A DNA stretch of 43,789 bases from Pseudomonas lopnurensis (GTDB lineage Bacteria; Pseudomonadota; Gammaproteobacteria; Pseudomonadales; Pseudomonadaceae), in the NCBI RefSeq assembly GCF_015070855.1, contig NZ_JADDIX010000040.1, positions 44,100 through 87,888 of the forward strand. The letters run 5' to 3'. Below are positions 16,420 to 26,693 of the stretch, piece after piece. The translations under genes and the position numbers were made by a program. Each line of letters opens with the position of its first letter. Position 1 is the first letter of the stretch. The notes below the pieces were generated by a model, which was not told where the DNA came from, did no database searches, and saw only the letters and a program-made list of their open reading frames with translations.

Positions 16420-17600
16420 GCAAGGTTCCTGCTCAACACCAGCAAGGCGATATCGTCGGGCATGTCGGCCAGTTCGGCCAACCCGAAGACTCGACGTAAT
16501 CCATCCAGCGTGCCGCCGGCGTCCGTGATCAGACCGGGCAACGCAGACTCTTTTTCTTTGAGTGTCTCGCCGGGTAAAAGGTCCAGAATACCGTCGGAGA
16601 GCAAAGTCAGGCTGAAGGTCTGTGGCAGCTTCAGCTCGAAATCCTGATAGGTCGCCTCGGCGAACAGCCCGACCGGCAAACCGCGCCCTTCCAGATAGCG
16701 CGCGCTGTCGCCGGTGTACAGCACCGGCATCGGCAGATGCCCGCCGATGCTGTAATGCAGCACGTCGCGCTCCTGGTCGATCACTCCGCCGAGCATGGTG
16801 ACGTGCTTGCCGAGCTTGCAATTGATCAATCCGCGATTGATGTGATCGAGCACTTCCGACGGCTTGAACTCGCGCAGCGTACCGCCGCGGCGCGATTCGT
16901 AGAGTAGCCGCGTGGTCATGAACTTGAGCAGTACGGTGACGAACGCCGACGAGGCGCCGTGGCCGGAAACGTCGGCGAGGTAGAAACCGATGCGCCGCTC
17001 GTCCACCCGGAAGTAATCGACGAAGTCGCCGGACAGGTAAAGCGACGGAATGATCTGATGGGCGAAATCGAAGCCATCGACGCTCCAGGGCGTCACCGGC
17101 AGCATGTTCATCTGCACCTGGCGGCCGGCATCCTGGTCTTCCTGCAGCAGGTGCAGGCTGGCCTGCAGGTCGCGGTTGGCGGTTTCCAGCTGTTCGCGGT
17201 AACGGCGGTTTTCCAGGCGCAGACGGGAGCGATCCAGCGCACGACGCACCGAATGCTCGAGCATCGCCAGATCTTCCAGCGGCTTGATCAGGTAGTCGGC
17301 CGCGCCCAGGCGCAACGCTTCCACCGCGTCGCTCATCACCCCGGCACCGGACACCACGATCACCGGCAGGTCGGCCTGGCGGTCGCTGATCTGGCGGATC
17401 AACTCGAGGCCGTCCATCTGTGGCATGCGCAGGTCGCAGATCACCAGATCGGGCTGCTCGGATTCGAACAGCTCCATCCCTTGCGGACCATTGGCCGCCT
17501 GCAGGACACGGAAGCCGCTGTCATCCAGATAGGCGGCCAGGCTGGCCCGTACCACATCGTCGTCATCTATGATCAGCAGCGTCGCGCTTGGTTTATGCAT
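16416..17600 (-). CDS. rssB: RssB-like response regulator with PP2C phosphatase domain
   Basis: A 394-residue protein. The receiver domain (1-120) has acidic pocket DDDD near 12-15, phospho-acceptor Asp56 (ICDLRMPQMDG), Ser84 and Lys106. A coiled-coil linker (about 125-170) joins it to a PP2C/SpoIIE-type phosphatase domain (VDYFRVDERRIGFYLADVSGHG). In Pseudomonas RssB governs stability of the stationary-phase sigma factor RpoS, and the phosphatase output would act on the STAS protein next door. The start at 17600 (MHKPSATLL) gives exactly the 394-residue length I recall for the P. aeruginosa homologue. The longer reading frame upstream is non-conserved. Confidence 0.88.
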   Translation of the reverse strand: MHKPSATLLIIDDDDVVRASLAAYLDDSGFRVLQAANGPQGMELFESEQPDLVICDLRMPQMDGLELIRQISDRQADLPVIVVSGAGVMSDAVEALRLGAADYLIKPLEDLAMLEHSVRRALDRSRLRLENRRYREQLETANRDLQASLHLLQEDQDAGRQVQMNMLPVTPWSVDGFDFAHQIIPSLYLSGDFVDYFRVDERRIGFYLADVSGHGASSAFVTVLLKFMTTRLLYESRRGGTLREFKPSEVLDHINRGLINCKLGKHVTMLGGVIDQERDVLHYSIGGHLPMPVLYTGDSARYLEGRGLPVGLFAEATYQDFELKLPQTFSLTLLSDGILDLLPGETLKEKESALPGLITDAGGTLDGLRRVFGLAELADMPDDIALLVLSRNLA

Positions 17601-17732
17601 GTTCCTACCAGGCGGTGTCGCCAGGATGATTGGCGAAAGCATTGGCCCCGCGCAGGCGCCGGGCATGGGTTCGTTTCAAGGCGCAGACGGTACTCCCATA
17701 CGATCGGGGTTTCAAGCCGACCGGCCGATGCC

Positions 17733-17762
17733 TTTGCAGCCTGAATTGATGGGCACTATAAG
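17733..17762 (+). promoter_or_regulatory. Possible promoter of the PilZ gene
   Basis: TTTGCA (17733-17738) and TATAAG (17757-17762) are spaced by 18 bp, 35 bp upstream of the ATG. The match is moderate and no operator is visible. Confidence 0.4.
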
Positions 17763-17796
17763 AAAGACAGCAGCCATATATAAAAGGACTAAAAAC

Positions 17797-18097
17797 ATGA
17801 GCCAGAACGAACGGGACTACAGCGAAAAGCGCGATTTCATTCGGATGCAGCTCGAAACCGGCGTCACTCTGGAGCATTCGGATACAAAGCTGAGCGGGAC
17901 CTGCATCGACCTTTCCAGCACCGGCATGCAGATCGTCGCCCGGACGGACCTGCAACTGGGCGACCGGGTACGGGGTGCTGATCCCATCCGAACACAGCGA
18001 ACTCGAGGGACTGGATGCGCAGACCGAGGTGGTGCGCGTCAGCCGGCTGGATGATGGCCGACAACGCCTGGGGCTGGCGATATTGGCGATGAGCTGA
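17797..18097 (+). pseudogene. PilZ-domain protein, interrupted by a one-base frameshift
   Basis: The ATG at 17797 follows AAAGGA by about 9 bases and opens a PilZ domain. The c-di-GMP-binding motifs are RDFIR (Arg12, Arg16) and DLSSTG (Asp38, Ser40, Gly43). After GDRV, the GGGG at 17972-17975 shifts the frame and a stop comes at 18054 after an unrelated tail. Removing one G restores VLIPSEHSELEGLDA and QRLGLAILAMS up to a TGA at 18097, a natural ~99-residue PilZ protein. The total of 301 bases equals 100 codons plus one. It is either a real frameshift or a homopolymer sequencing error. Position between rssB and mlaA matches P. aeruginosa. Confidence 0.82.
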
Positions 18098-18147
18098 GTT
18101 TCGGGAAGCCCTGCGGGGCGGACGGCGCTCCTCAAGGGCAGGCTGCT

Positions 18148-18170
18148 GGTGGGCTAAAGCCCACCCTACG
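18148..18170. repeat. REP element (GGTGGGCT..AGCCCACC)
   Basis: GGTGGGCT-AA-AGCCCACC followed by CTACG is a perfect 8-bp inverted repeat. A second copy of the family stands at 26051-26072 in this window. It lies between the PilZ gene and mlaA. Confidence 0.8.
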
Positions 18171-18276
18171 GGGCCGTCCTCGGGCATCGGCGTAATGTTG
18201 GGCTTCGGCGCTTTACGCGACACAGGCGAGCGGGCCATCCGGCGGCGAGCGGGCCGCCAGACAGCGCCCTCCAGGC

Positions 18277-18978
18277 TCAGAAATCGTCTTCGACCTGGCC
18301 GTCCAGGGTGCGGAACTCGCGATTCTGCAGGTAGGCGTTACGCACGAAGATGTACTTGTCGCCGGTGATCATCCTCTCGGCGGACAGCAGCCCGGCGCGC
18401 AGGTCGACCACATCCACCGCCCGCGTCACGTTACGGGTCGGCACGTGGTCCATGTAGGGATAGGGCTCGAGGAAGGCATCCGGCACCCGGCCGAAAGCAT
18501 CGCGCACCGAGCTCGGGCCGAGCAGCGGCAGCACGACATAAGGCCCGCTGCCCAGGCCCCAGGCGCCCAGGGTCTGGCCAAAATCCTCGTCGTTCTTCTG
18601 CAGCCCCATGCGGCTGGCCACGTCGAAGAAGCCCAGCAGGCCGAAGGTGGTGTTGAACAGGATGCGGCTGGTATCGATGCCGGCATCGCGGACCTTGCCC
18701 TGCAGCAGGTCGTTGGTCAGCACCACCACATCGCCGAGGTTGCCGAACATGTTGCCGATGCCGTCTTCGAGGAAGTCCGGCGTCACCTTCTGATAGCCCT
18801 TGGCCAGCGGCTTGAGGGTATAGGTGTCGACGGTGTCGTTGAAGCGGAACACCATGCGGTTCACGCCTTCCCACGGATCCTCCTCGGCGGCCTGCACGGC
18901 TGCCGAGCCCAGCATGGCGATGGCGGTGACCAGACAGGCCTTGAGCACGACGATCCAGTCCGTAGCGATCTTAGGCAT
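18277..18978 (-). CDS. mlaA: MlaA (VacJ) outer-membrane lipid-asymmetry protein
   Basis: A 233-residue envelope protein that removes phospholipids from the outer leaflet of the outer membrane and hands them to the Mla retrograde pathway. A signal peptide (MPKIATDW.. to VQA-AEE, about 1-30) is followed by DPWEGVNRMVFRFNDTVDTY and the family block GLLGFFDVASRMGL. The start at 18978 has GGGAG upstream. No lipobox cysteine is present at the cleavage site, unlike E. coli MlaA, which is a lipoprotein; here signal peptidase I cleavage after AVQA seems likely. No other mla genes are adjacent. Confidence 0.93.
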   Translation of the reverse strand: MPKIATDWIVVLKACLVTAIAMLGSAAVQAAEEDPWEGVNRMVFRFNDTVDTYTLKPLAKGYQKVTPDFLEDGIGNMFGNLGDVVVLTNDLLQGKVRDAGIDTSRILFNTTFGLLGFFDVASRMGLQKNDEDFGQTLGAWGLGSGPYVVLPLLGPSSVRDAFGRVPDAFLEPYPYMDHVPTRNVTRAVDVVDLRAGLLSAERMITGDKYIFVRNAYLQNREFRTLDGQVEDDF

Positions 18979-19211
18979 TGCGATTCTCCCTCTGAATTTG
19001 TGCGCGCGGCTCGCCAACGCAGACCGCGCAGTATAAAGCCATTCATTTCACTTCGGCAGTGACGGATAGGCGAAACGCATCGTTGCAAATCTCCTCGGAC
19101 AACGCCGGCGCGCCGCGTTCCAAATGAACAGACAAGCCCCGCACCGCTGGTTTACCCTTTGCCCAACGAGGTTCATATCCACCTCGCCCCGCAACCATGA
19201 GAGTGAAGAAT

Positions 19212-19478
19212 ATGCCGGAACATGATCTGCAGTCGCAGCTCGAAGAACTGCGCAATCAACTGGCCCAGGACATGCCGCTGACCGACGAGGAGCGCGCTTC
19301 GCTGCAGGCGATCGCCCAGGATATCGAAGCACGCCTGGCGACCCAGGGAACGACCGAATACAACGATTCGCTGGTGGACGGCGTCAACCTCGCGGTGGAA
19401 CGCTTCGAAGTCAGCCACCCGAACATGGCCCTGACCCTGCGCAACATCATGCAGACCCTGGCGAACATGGGCATCTGA
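19212..19478 (+). CDS. DUF4404 small helical protein
   Basis: An 88-residue acidic cytoplasmic protein with a first half rich in Gln, Glu and Leu (probable coiled coil, about 5-45) and a second conserved half VDGVNLAVERFEVSHPNMALTL. This matches the DUF4404 family, common in Pseudomonas near mlaA and queF; its function is unknown. I use the ATG at 19212, which follows GTGAAGA, rather than the ATG five codons earlier. It is transcribed alone, between the divergently oriented mlaA and the convergent queF. Confidence 0.8.
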   Translation: MPEHDLQSQLEELRNQLAQDMPLTDEERASLQAIAQDIEARLATQGTTEYNDSLVDGVNLAVERFEVSHPNMALTLRNIMQTLANMGI

Positions 19479-19542
19479 GGCAGCGGAACGAAGAGACCGC
19501 GGGGCGACGCTGAAATTCCAGCCCCGCGGCAAGCGCTCGCGA

Positions 19543-20373
19543 CTACTGGCGTACCAGGCGGCGATTGTCCACGGACAGCGCCTCGGTGCTGCGGTAGGGA
19601 TTGATATCCAGTCCGCCGCGGCGCACATAACGCGCATACACCATGAGCTTCTCCGGCTGCAGCAGGCGCTGCAGATCGAGGAAGATGCGTTCCACGCACT
19701 GCTCGTGGAAATCCGCGTGCTGGCGGAAGCTCACCAGATACGCCAGCAGGCTCTCCGGCTGCAGCGCCGCGCCGCGATACTCCACCACCACACTGCCCCA
19801 GTCGGGCTGCCCGGTGACCGGGCAATTGGACTTGAGCAGATGACTGTGCAGACACTCTTCGACCTGGCGCGCCGCATCGCAGCGCAGCAGCTCGGCGAGC
19901 GGCTCGTGGTAATGCTCGATGGCGACATCCAGTTCGTCGATGCAGCGCCCCGGCAGCGGCGCGACACCCTCGGCACCGACCTCGTCCAGCGTACGCAGGC
20001 GAACCGCAACCGGCTTGCCCGCCGCCGCGGAAAGGTCGTTGCTCATCACCTCCACCAGCGCCTCGCGCGACGCGAACACCGACTGGTTCAGCGAGTTGAG
20101 GTAGAGCTTGAACGACTTCGATTCGATGATGTTCGGCGAGTCGGCCGGAATCTCGAATTCACCGATCGCCACCACCGGCTTGCCCGAGGGCAGCAGCCAG
20201 GACAGCTCGTAGCAGTTCCAGATGTCCACGCCCCGATAGGGCAGCGTCTCGGCGCTCAGGCCCAGCTCGGCCCACTTCGGCGCGCGGGGAATCGGGAACA
20301 GCAGGCCGGGGCTGTAGGTGGCGATATAGGCGCTGGACTTGCCCAGCGGGGAATGTTCGGCGGGATGCTGCAT
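19543..20373 (-). CDS. queF: NADPH-dependent 7-cyano-7-deazaguanine reductase
   Basis: A 276-residue enzyme of queuosine synthesis that reduces the nitrile preQ0 to the amine preQ1. This is the long, two-domain QueF form. The N-terminal half holds the substrate motif ESKSFK (84-89). The C-terminal half holds the nucleophile Cys184 in [14 protein letters not shown], with Asp191. Sequence and start ([12 protein letters not shown]) agree with Pseudomonas homologues, although no good ribosome site precedes the ATG. A strong terminator hairpin 23 bp upstream isolates it from the ABC genes, so its promoter must lie in a very short space or within that hairpin region. Confidence 0.96.
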   Translation of the reverse strand: MQHPAEHSPLGKSSAYIATYSPGLLFPIPRAPKWAELGLSAETLPYRGVDIWNCYELSWLLPSGKPVVAIGEFEIPADSPNIIESKSFKLYLNSLNQSVFASREALVEVMSNDLSAAAGKPVAVRLRTLDEVGAEGVAPLPGRCIDELDVAIEHYHEPLAELLRCDAARQVEECLHSHLLKSNCPVTGQPDWGSVVVEYRGAALQPESLLAYLVSFRQHADFHEQCVERIFLDLQRLLQPEKLMVYARYVRRGGLDINPYRSTEALSVDNRRLVRQ

Positions 20374-20392
20374 CGGGAGGAGACCTGGGACG

Positions 20393-20430
20393 AAAACGCC
20401 GCGAAGTTTAGCGCTTCGCGGCGTCTTTTT
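20393..20430. terminator. Bidirectional terminator between the ABC operon and queF
   Basis: ACGCCGCGAAG (20396-20406) pairs with CTTCGCGGCGT (20414-20424), an 11-bp perfect stem. CTTTTT follows on the plus strand and TTTTCG on the minus strand. It should end the leftward ABC-2 transporter transcript. Confidence 0.85.
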
Positions 20431-20451
20431 CAGCGCCTGCCGCGTAATGCG

Positions 20452-21231
20452 TTACTGGCGCATCCCCCTGCCGCTTATGAGCAGGCGAACGGAAACCAGA
20501 TAAAGCAGCGCCACGGCCACCAGCATGAAGCTGATGGCCACGCCGATGCGGATGTCCGAAACCCCGAGAATGCCGTAGCGGAAGGCATTGACCATGTGCA
20601 GCACCGGGTTGGCCAGCGACAGCGTCTGCCAGAACGGCGAGAGCAAATGGATCGAATAGAACACCCCGCCCAGGTAGGTCAGCGGTGTCAGCACGAAGGT
20701 CGGGATGATCGAGATGTCGTCGAAATTGCGCGCGAACACCGCGTTGATGAAGCCGCCGAGGGCGAAGATGCTCGCCGTCAGGGAGATGACCAGCACCGTG
20801 ACGCCCAGATGGTGCACCTGCAGATCGGTGAAGAACATCGACAGCAGCGTCACGATCACCGCGACCGCCAGGCCACGGGTGATGCCGCCCAAGGCGAAGC
20901 CGACGACGATCACGTGCGGCGAAACCGGCGACACCAGCAGTTCCTCGATGGAGCGCTGGAACTTGGTGCTGAAGAAGCTCGACACCACGTTGCTGTAGGA
21001 ATTGGTGATCACCGACATCATGATCAGGCCCGGCACGATGTAGTCCATGTAGCTGAAGCCGTCCATCTCGCCGATCCGCGCGCCGATCAGGCTGCCGAAG
21101 ATGACGAAGTACAGCACCATGGTGATCGCCGGGGGCAGCAGCGTCTGCGGCCAGATGCGGGTATAGCGGCGGATCTCGCGCTGGACGATGGTCTGCAGCG
21201 CGACCAGGTTGGGGCGCAGTTCACGGCTCAT
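20452..21231 (-). CDS. ABC-2 type exporter permease (YadH-like)
   Basis: A 259-residue integral membrane subunit with about six membrane segments. The ABC-2 signature region ALGGFINAVFARNFDDISIIPTF-LTPLTYLGGVF (about 175-210, landmark) is clear. The cytoplasmic N-terminus precedes the first membrane segment at about 30. It overlaps the ATPase gene by ATGA and so forms a two-gene exporter with it. The relatives are YadGH/PA2811-2812 type transporters, whose substrate is not established. It is followed by a strong terminator. Confidence 0.9.
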   Translation of the reverse strand: MSRELRPNLVALQTIVQREIRRYTRIWPQTLLPPAITMVLYFVIFGSLIGARIGEMDGFSYMDYIVPGLIMMSVITNSYSNVVSSFFSTKFQRSIEELLVSPVSPHVIVVGFALGGITRGLAVAVIVTLLSMFFTDLQVHHLGVTVLVISLTASIFALGGFINAVFARNFDDISIIPTFVLTPLTYLGGVFYSIHLLSPFWQTLSLANPVLHMVNAFRYGILGVSDIRIGVAISFMLVAVALLYLVSVRLLISGRGMRQ

Positions 21232-22157
21232 GGCGTCACCTTCAGGTTGTTTTCCACCAGCGACACGAACAGTTCCTCCAGGCGATTGGTCTTGTTGCGC
21301 AGGCTCAGCACCTCGATGCCCTGGGCACTGAGCAGGCGGAACAGCTCGGTCACGCCCTGGCTCTTCTCGACCTGCACCTCGAGGGTGTGATGATCGACCA
21401 GCCGCGACGGGTAGTTGCCCAGCTCCGGCGCCACCAGCTGCGACTCCTTGAGGTCGAGCAGGAAGGTTTCCACATGCAGCTGCTTGAGCAGCTCGCGCAT
21501 GCTGGTGTTCTTGACGATCTGGCCGTGGTCGATGATGCCGATGTTGCGGCACAGCTGCTCGGCCTCCTCCAGATAGTGGGTGGTGAGAATGATGGTGATG
21601 CCTTCGCGGTTGAGCTCGGTGAGGAACGACCACATCGAACGGCGCAGCTCGATGTCCACGCCCGCCGTCGGCTCATCGAGGATCAGCAGCCGCGGCTGGT
21701 GGATCAGCGCACGGGCGATCATCAGGCGGCGCTTCATGCCGCCGGAAAGCATCCGCGACGACACATCGCGCTTGTCCCACAACCCCAGCTGATTGAGATA
21801 GCGCTCGGCCCGTTCCTTGGCGATCTTCGCCGGGATGCCGTAATAGCCGGCCTGCGTCACCAGGATGTCGAAGGCCTTCTCGAACTGGTTGAAGTTGAAT
21901 TCCTGCGGCACCACGCCCAGGCAGCGCTTGAGCCCGGAGGGGTCGCGGTCCAGATCGTGGCCGAACACGTTGACCGTGCCGCCACTCTTGTTCACCAGGG
22001 TGGAAAGAATGCCGATGGTGGTGGATTTGCCGGCGCCGTTGGGGCCGAGCAGGGCGAAGAAATCGCCTTCGGCGACATCCAGGTCGATGCCCTTGAGGGC
22101 CTGGAAGCCATTGCCGTAGGTCTTGGTCAACTGCCGGATGGACAGAGCGGTACTCAT
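21228..22157 (-). CDS. ABC transporter ATPase (YadG-like)
   Basis: A 309-residue nucleotide-binding subunit that powers the adjoining ABC-2 permease. Walker A is GPNGAGKST (38-46), the ABC signature LSGGMKRR (137-144), Walker B LLILDEPTAGVD (157-168), followed by the H-loop TTHYLEEAE. The C-terminal ~80 residues are a regulatory extension typical of ABC-2 drug/polysaccharide-type ATPases. The start (MSTALSIRQLTKTYG) lacks a strong ribosome site; a longer frame upstream looks non-coding. Substrate is unknown. Confidence 0.93.
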   Translation of the reverse strand: MSTALSIRQLTKTYGNGFQALKGIDLDVAEGDFFALLGPNGAGKSTTIGILSTLVNKSGGTVNVFGHDLDRDPSGLKRCLGVVPQEFNFNQFEKAFDILVTQAGYYGIPAKIAKERAERYLNQLGLWDKRDVSSRMLSGGMKRRLMIARALIHQPRLLILDEPTAGVDIELRRSMWSFLTELNREGITIILTTHYLEEAEQLCRNIGIIDHGQIVKNTSMRELLKQLHVETFLLDLKESQLVAPELGNYPSRLVDHHTLEVQVEKSQGVTELFRLLSAQGIEVLSLRNKTNRLEELFVSLVENNLKVTP

Positions 22158-22262
22158 AAGGCATGCACACAACGCGAAGGGAATGAAGCTAGATAAGGGC
22201 GCGAGCCGCCGATTGCAACCGCCGACCAGACGGCATCGCGCCATGCCGAAGCCCGTTTGCGC

Positions 22263-23264
22263 TCAGGAATGCGTGGCCGGCTCGGCCAACGGCACGACGA
22301 TCAGCCCTGCGCGCTGGCCGACCGCCACTTCGGACATGGGAAAGAGGATGCGCGCCTGCGGCTCCTCGACGACCCAGCGGGTTCCATCGCCCTCCTCGGC
22401 CAGCACGCTGCCGAGCAGCAACGGCGCGAAGTTCTCGATGTCGGCCGGCAGGCACAGGCGAAACTGCGGAGTGCGCCTGACGATCTCGCGGGCGACGCGC
22501 AGCAATTGCAACGGCGGCGCGGCAGGCGCCGGCAGTTCCCGACCTTCGATCATGGCGGCCAGGGCGCGCTGGAACTGCACCACCGCCAGCGCCAACGCCC
22601 CGCCCTGCTCCTCCGCCAGCTCGACGGTGAACGCCTCGGCGCCATGTCGCGTGGCACTCATGGTGCTGAAGGTGCCGGCCGCCTGACGCTGCAGCAGCAC
22701 GCCTTCGACAGCCGCTGCATGCAGGCGCGCCAGTGCCTGCGGTGTGGTCTGCTCGCCTTCACGCCACGGGCAGATCGCGAACTGCTTCAGTTGCGATGGC
22801 CGCATGGCCGAATGCAGGTCGTAGTGCCGGCGCTGCCGCCCAGCCGACTCGAAGAAACCCGCGACCAGCGCTTCCAGCTCCGCGGCACGCAAGGCCTCGT
22901 AACCCCAGACCTCGGCATGGGCACCGAGGAACAGGCGATTCAGATCCAGGTCGACCTGCCGCGCCACACGCCGCATCGCCGCCGGATTGGCGAAGACCAG
23001 CAGCAGACGCGCACGCGGTAGCACCTCGCCACGGGCGATTGCCCGGATCAGATGATCCAGCACATGGATGGGGACGAGTTCGTTGCCGTGAGCCCCTGCC
23101 GAGAGCAACAGGTCGAGGCCCTGGTCCTGGCCGACCGGCGGCGACACCAGCAGTGCGCCCTCGGCCAGCCAGCGCAGCTTCACCCCCTGCGGGGTGAGCT
23201 GGATCTTCTCGCAGGGCTCGCGTCCGGCGAGGGTCAGCTCCAGCAGCTTGCCGAGGGAGAGCAT
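22263..23264 (-). CDS. astE: Succinylglutamate desuccinylase
   Basis: A 333-residue zinc hydrolase of the M14-like AstE/aspartoacylase family that releases glutamate and succinate in the last step of the arginine succinyltransferase (AST) pathway. The zinc ligands are His59 and Glu62 (GAHGNE) and His151 (YDLHSAMRPS), and the catalytic Glu215 lies in FTVELAEEQGG. It starts 12 bp after a small conserved gene and 350 bp after astC. AstA, AstD and AstB genes are not between them, as they would be in P. aeruginosa. Confidence 0.94.
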   Translation of the reverse strand: MLSLGKLLELTLAGREPCEKIQLTPQGVKLRWLAEGALLVSPPVGQDQGLDLLLSAGAHGNELVPIHVLDHLIRAIARGEVLPRARLLLVFANPAAMRRVARQVDLDLNRLFLGAHAEVWGYEALRAAELEALVAGFFESAGRQRRHYDLHSAMRPSQLKQFAICPWREGEQTTPQALARLHAAAVEGVLLQRQAAGTFSTMSATRHGAEAFTVELAEEQGGALALAVVQFQRALAAMIEGRELPAPAAPPLQLLRVAREIVRRTPQFRLCLPADIENFAPLLLGSVLAEEGDGTRWVVEEPQARILFPMSEVAVGQRAGLIVVPLAEPATHS

Positions 23265-23276
23265 GCCGGCGTGCCG

Positions 23277-23558
23277 TCAGTGATTGCAGTCCGGGCCGTG
23301 GACGTGCTCTTCGTCATCGGCCTCGACCGGCTCCATCTCCAGCTGCAGACTGACCAGGTTGGTGGCCAGCGGCCGCAGCACCAGGTTGGCGTACTCGGTG
23401 TCGCCATCCTCGACGTCCACGCCGATCATCAGCTGGTCGTTGCCGACCTGCTGAATCCATACTTCGCGGCCCTGCCAGACCACGGCGAAACGGGTGCAGG
23501 AAGTTTCCAATTGGGTTCCGTCGACATCTTCCAGAACCAGTTGCAGGCTATCGCTCAT
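23277..23558 (-). CDS. Conserved hypothetical acidic protein with His/Cys tail
   Basis: A 93-residue acidic protein with a predicted small beta-rich body and a C-terminal tail EEHVHGPDCNH, whose His and Cys residues could bind a metal. A similar small gene lies next to astE in P. aeruginosa (recalled, PA0902-type). It sits between astC and astE in the same direction, 12 bp before astE, suggesting co-expression. I do not recognise a function. Confidence 0.75.
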   Translation of the reverse strand: MSDSLQLVLEDVDGTQLETSCTRFAVVWQGREVWIQQVGNDQLMIGVDVEDGDTEYANLVLRPLATNLVSLQLEMEPVEADDEEHVHGPDCNH

Positions 23559-23583
23559 TCGAAATGCTCTCGCTAGTAAAGAC

Positions 23584-23606
23584 GCGGGGCGTCAGCGACA
23601 CCCCGC
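23584..23606 (-). terminator. Probable terminator or attenuator after astC
   Basis: On the minus strand GCGGGGTGTC-GCT-GACGCCCCGC forms a 10-bp stem with one G-U pair, followed by GTCTTTAC, a weak U-tract. It lies 11 bp after the astC stop and may partly separate astC from the two genes behind it. Confidence 0.55.
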
Positions 23607-23617
23607 AGAGGGGTGCT

Positions 23618-25664
<2,047 letters not shown>

Positions 25665-25798
25665 GACGAGATTCCTTGTTTTTGAAGTGAACAGACGTTA
25701 CCCAGCGCTCTCGTCCAGGTAAAGCGCGATGACTGACCACCCGGTCACCCTTGCAGCGGGCGTTTCAGCTTAAGCGCATGAATAAGCTAAAAAAGTTT

Positions 25799-25827
25799 TT
25801 GCCAAAGGCACTCCGTTCGATTACATT
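25799..25827 (+). promoter_or_regulatory. Promoter of tRNA-Ser
   Basis: TTGCCA (25799-25804) and TACATT (25822-25827) are spaced by 17 bp, with an AT-rich upstream stretch (GCTAAAAAAG). Transcription would start near 25834, about 29 bases before the mature tRNA. Confidence 0.65.
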
Positions 25828-25862
25828 AGCGCGCCTCGACGGACTTGAACCTCCGTCGATCC

Positions 25863-25952
25863 GGTGAGGTGTCCGAGCGGTTGAAGGAGCACGCCTGGAA
25901 AGTGTGTATACGAGAAATCGTATCAAGGGTTCGAATCCCTTCCTCACCGCCA
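25863..25952 (+). tRNA. tRNA-Ser (anticodon GGA)
   Basis: A 90-base class II tRNA. The acceptor stem is GGTGAGG (25863-25869) with CCTCACC (25942-25948), then G and encoded CCA. The anticodon GGA is at 25897-25899 in CTGGAAA. A long variable arm (TATACGAGAAATCGTATC) and the T-loop GGTTCGAATCC identify serine. It reads UCC/UCU codons. A terminator follows and no integrated element is present at its 3' end. Confidence 0.97.
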
Positions 25953-25966
25953 GATTGATTCAAGCG

Positions 25967-26007
25967 AAGCCCCTGATTTCCCAGCGAAGTCAGGGGCTTT
26001 TGCTTTT
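25967..26007 (+). terminator. Rho-independent terminator of tRNA-Ser
   Basis: AAGCCCCTGA (25967-25976) pairs with TCAGGGGCTT (25990-25999), followed by TTGCTTTT. Confidence 0.88.
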
Positions 26008-26050
26008 CCGGCATCCGCGGCTCGACGCACGCCTTCCTTATATACAGCCC

Positions 26051-26090
26051 GTAGGGTGGGCTTCAGCCCACCACGGCGGTCAGCGTGGAC
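26051..26090. repeat. REP element (GGTGGGCT..AGCCCACC)
   Basis: GTAGGGTGGGCT-TC-AGCCCACC is the same family as at 18148, in the opposite orientation relative to its CTACG/CGTAG end. Confidence 0.8.
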
Positions 26091-26121
26091 TAAAGCGGAT
26101 CGCCGCCCGACCCACCGACCG

Positions 26122-26547
26122 CTATTTGGCGAAGAGTTGGCCGATATCCTTGAAGGCCTTGAACTCCAGGGCATTGCCGCACGGATCGAAGAGGAACATC
26201 GTGGCCTGCTCGCCAACCTGGCCCTCGAAGCGGATATAAGGCTCGATCACGAAGCGGGTACCGAGCGACTTCAGACGCTGGGCCAGGGCCTCCCATTGCT
26301 CCCATTGCAGAACGACACCGAAATGCGGCACCGGCACATCGTGCCCGTCCACCGGGTTGCTGTGCACGCTTTCCTGCGAAGACGTCTTGGGATGCTCGTG
26401 GATGACCAGCTGGTGGCCGTAGAAATTGAAGTCGACCCACTGGGCGCTGGATCGGCCCTCCTCCAGGCCAAACGTCTCGCCGTAGAATTTACGCGCGGCC
26501 GGAAGATCGTAGACGGGAATCGCAAGGTGAAAAGGAGAAAGGCTCAT
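26122..26547 (-). CDS. VOC-superfamily (glyoxalase-like) protein
   Basis: A 141-residue protein of the vicinal-oxygen-chelate fold. The N-terminal [23 protein letters not shown] and C-terminal [15 protein letters not shown] are the paired beta-alpha-beta modules. Likely metal ligands are His8, a central His (VPHFGVV), and the Glu of LEF. This subgroup often looks like dioxygenase or bleomycin-resistance proteins, but the substrate is unknown. CGGAG eight bases before the ATG at 26547 decides the start. It is divergent from a LysR regulator across 146 bp and may be its target. Confidence 0.85.
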   Translation of the reverse strand: MSLSPFHLAIPVYDLPAARKFYGETFGLEEGRSSAQWVDFNFYGHQLVIHEHPKTSSQESVHSNPVDGHDVPVPHFGVVLQWEQWEALAQRLKSLGTRFVIEPYIRFEGQVGEQATMFLFDPCGNALEFKAFKDIGQLFAK

Positions 26548-26649
26548 CTGGGGCTCCGAAGTCATTACTCATTATGGATGTGGCCGCCGCGCACGCAGGC
26601 ATCGGCCATCGGCTAGCCACCGCCAATCCTACGGCTCGCCAAAAACCAT

Positions 26650-26667
26650 AAAAATCAATATATTTTT
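26650..26667. promoter_or_regulatory. AT-rich palindrome in the lysR/VOC intergenic space
   Basis: AAAAAT-CAATAT-ATTTTT, 26 bp before the LysR start. It could be a LysR-type site (T-N11-A with dyad symmetry) or merely the AT-rich promoter. Confidence 0.3.
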
Positions 26668-26693
26668 CTCAAACACACAAACAGAATCTATCG

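Noticed and set aside
15937-17600. HsbR/HsbA of the HptB pathway
   Set aside because: The regulator has no HATPase kinase domain and is 394 residues; no hptB is adjacent, and the dusA-tal-mlaA context matches rssB/rssC.
25863-26007. Genomic island integrated at tRNA-Ser
   Set aside because: The tRNA is followed at once by its terminator, a REP and an ordinary VOC gene; there is no integrase and no repeated 3' end.
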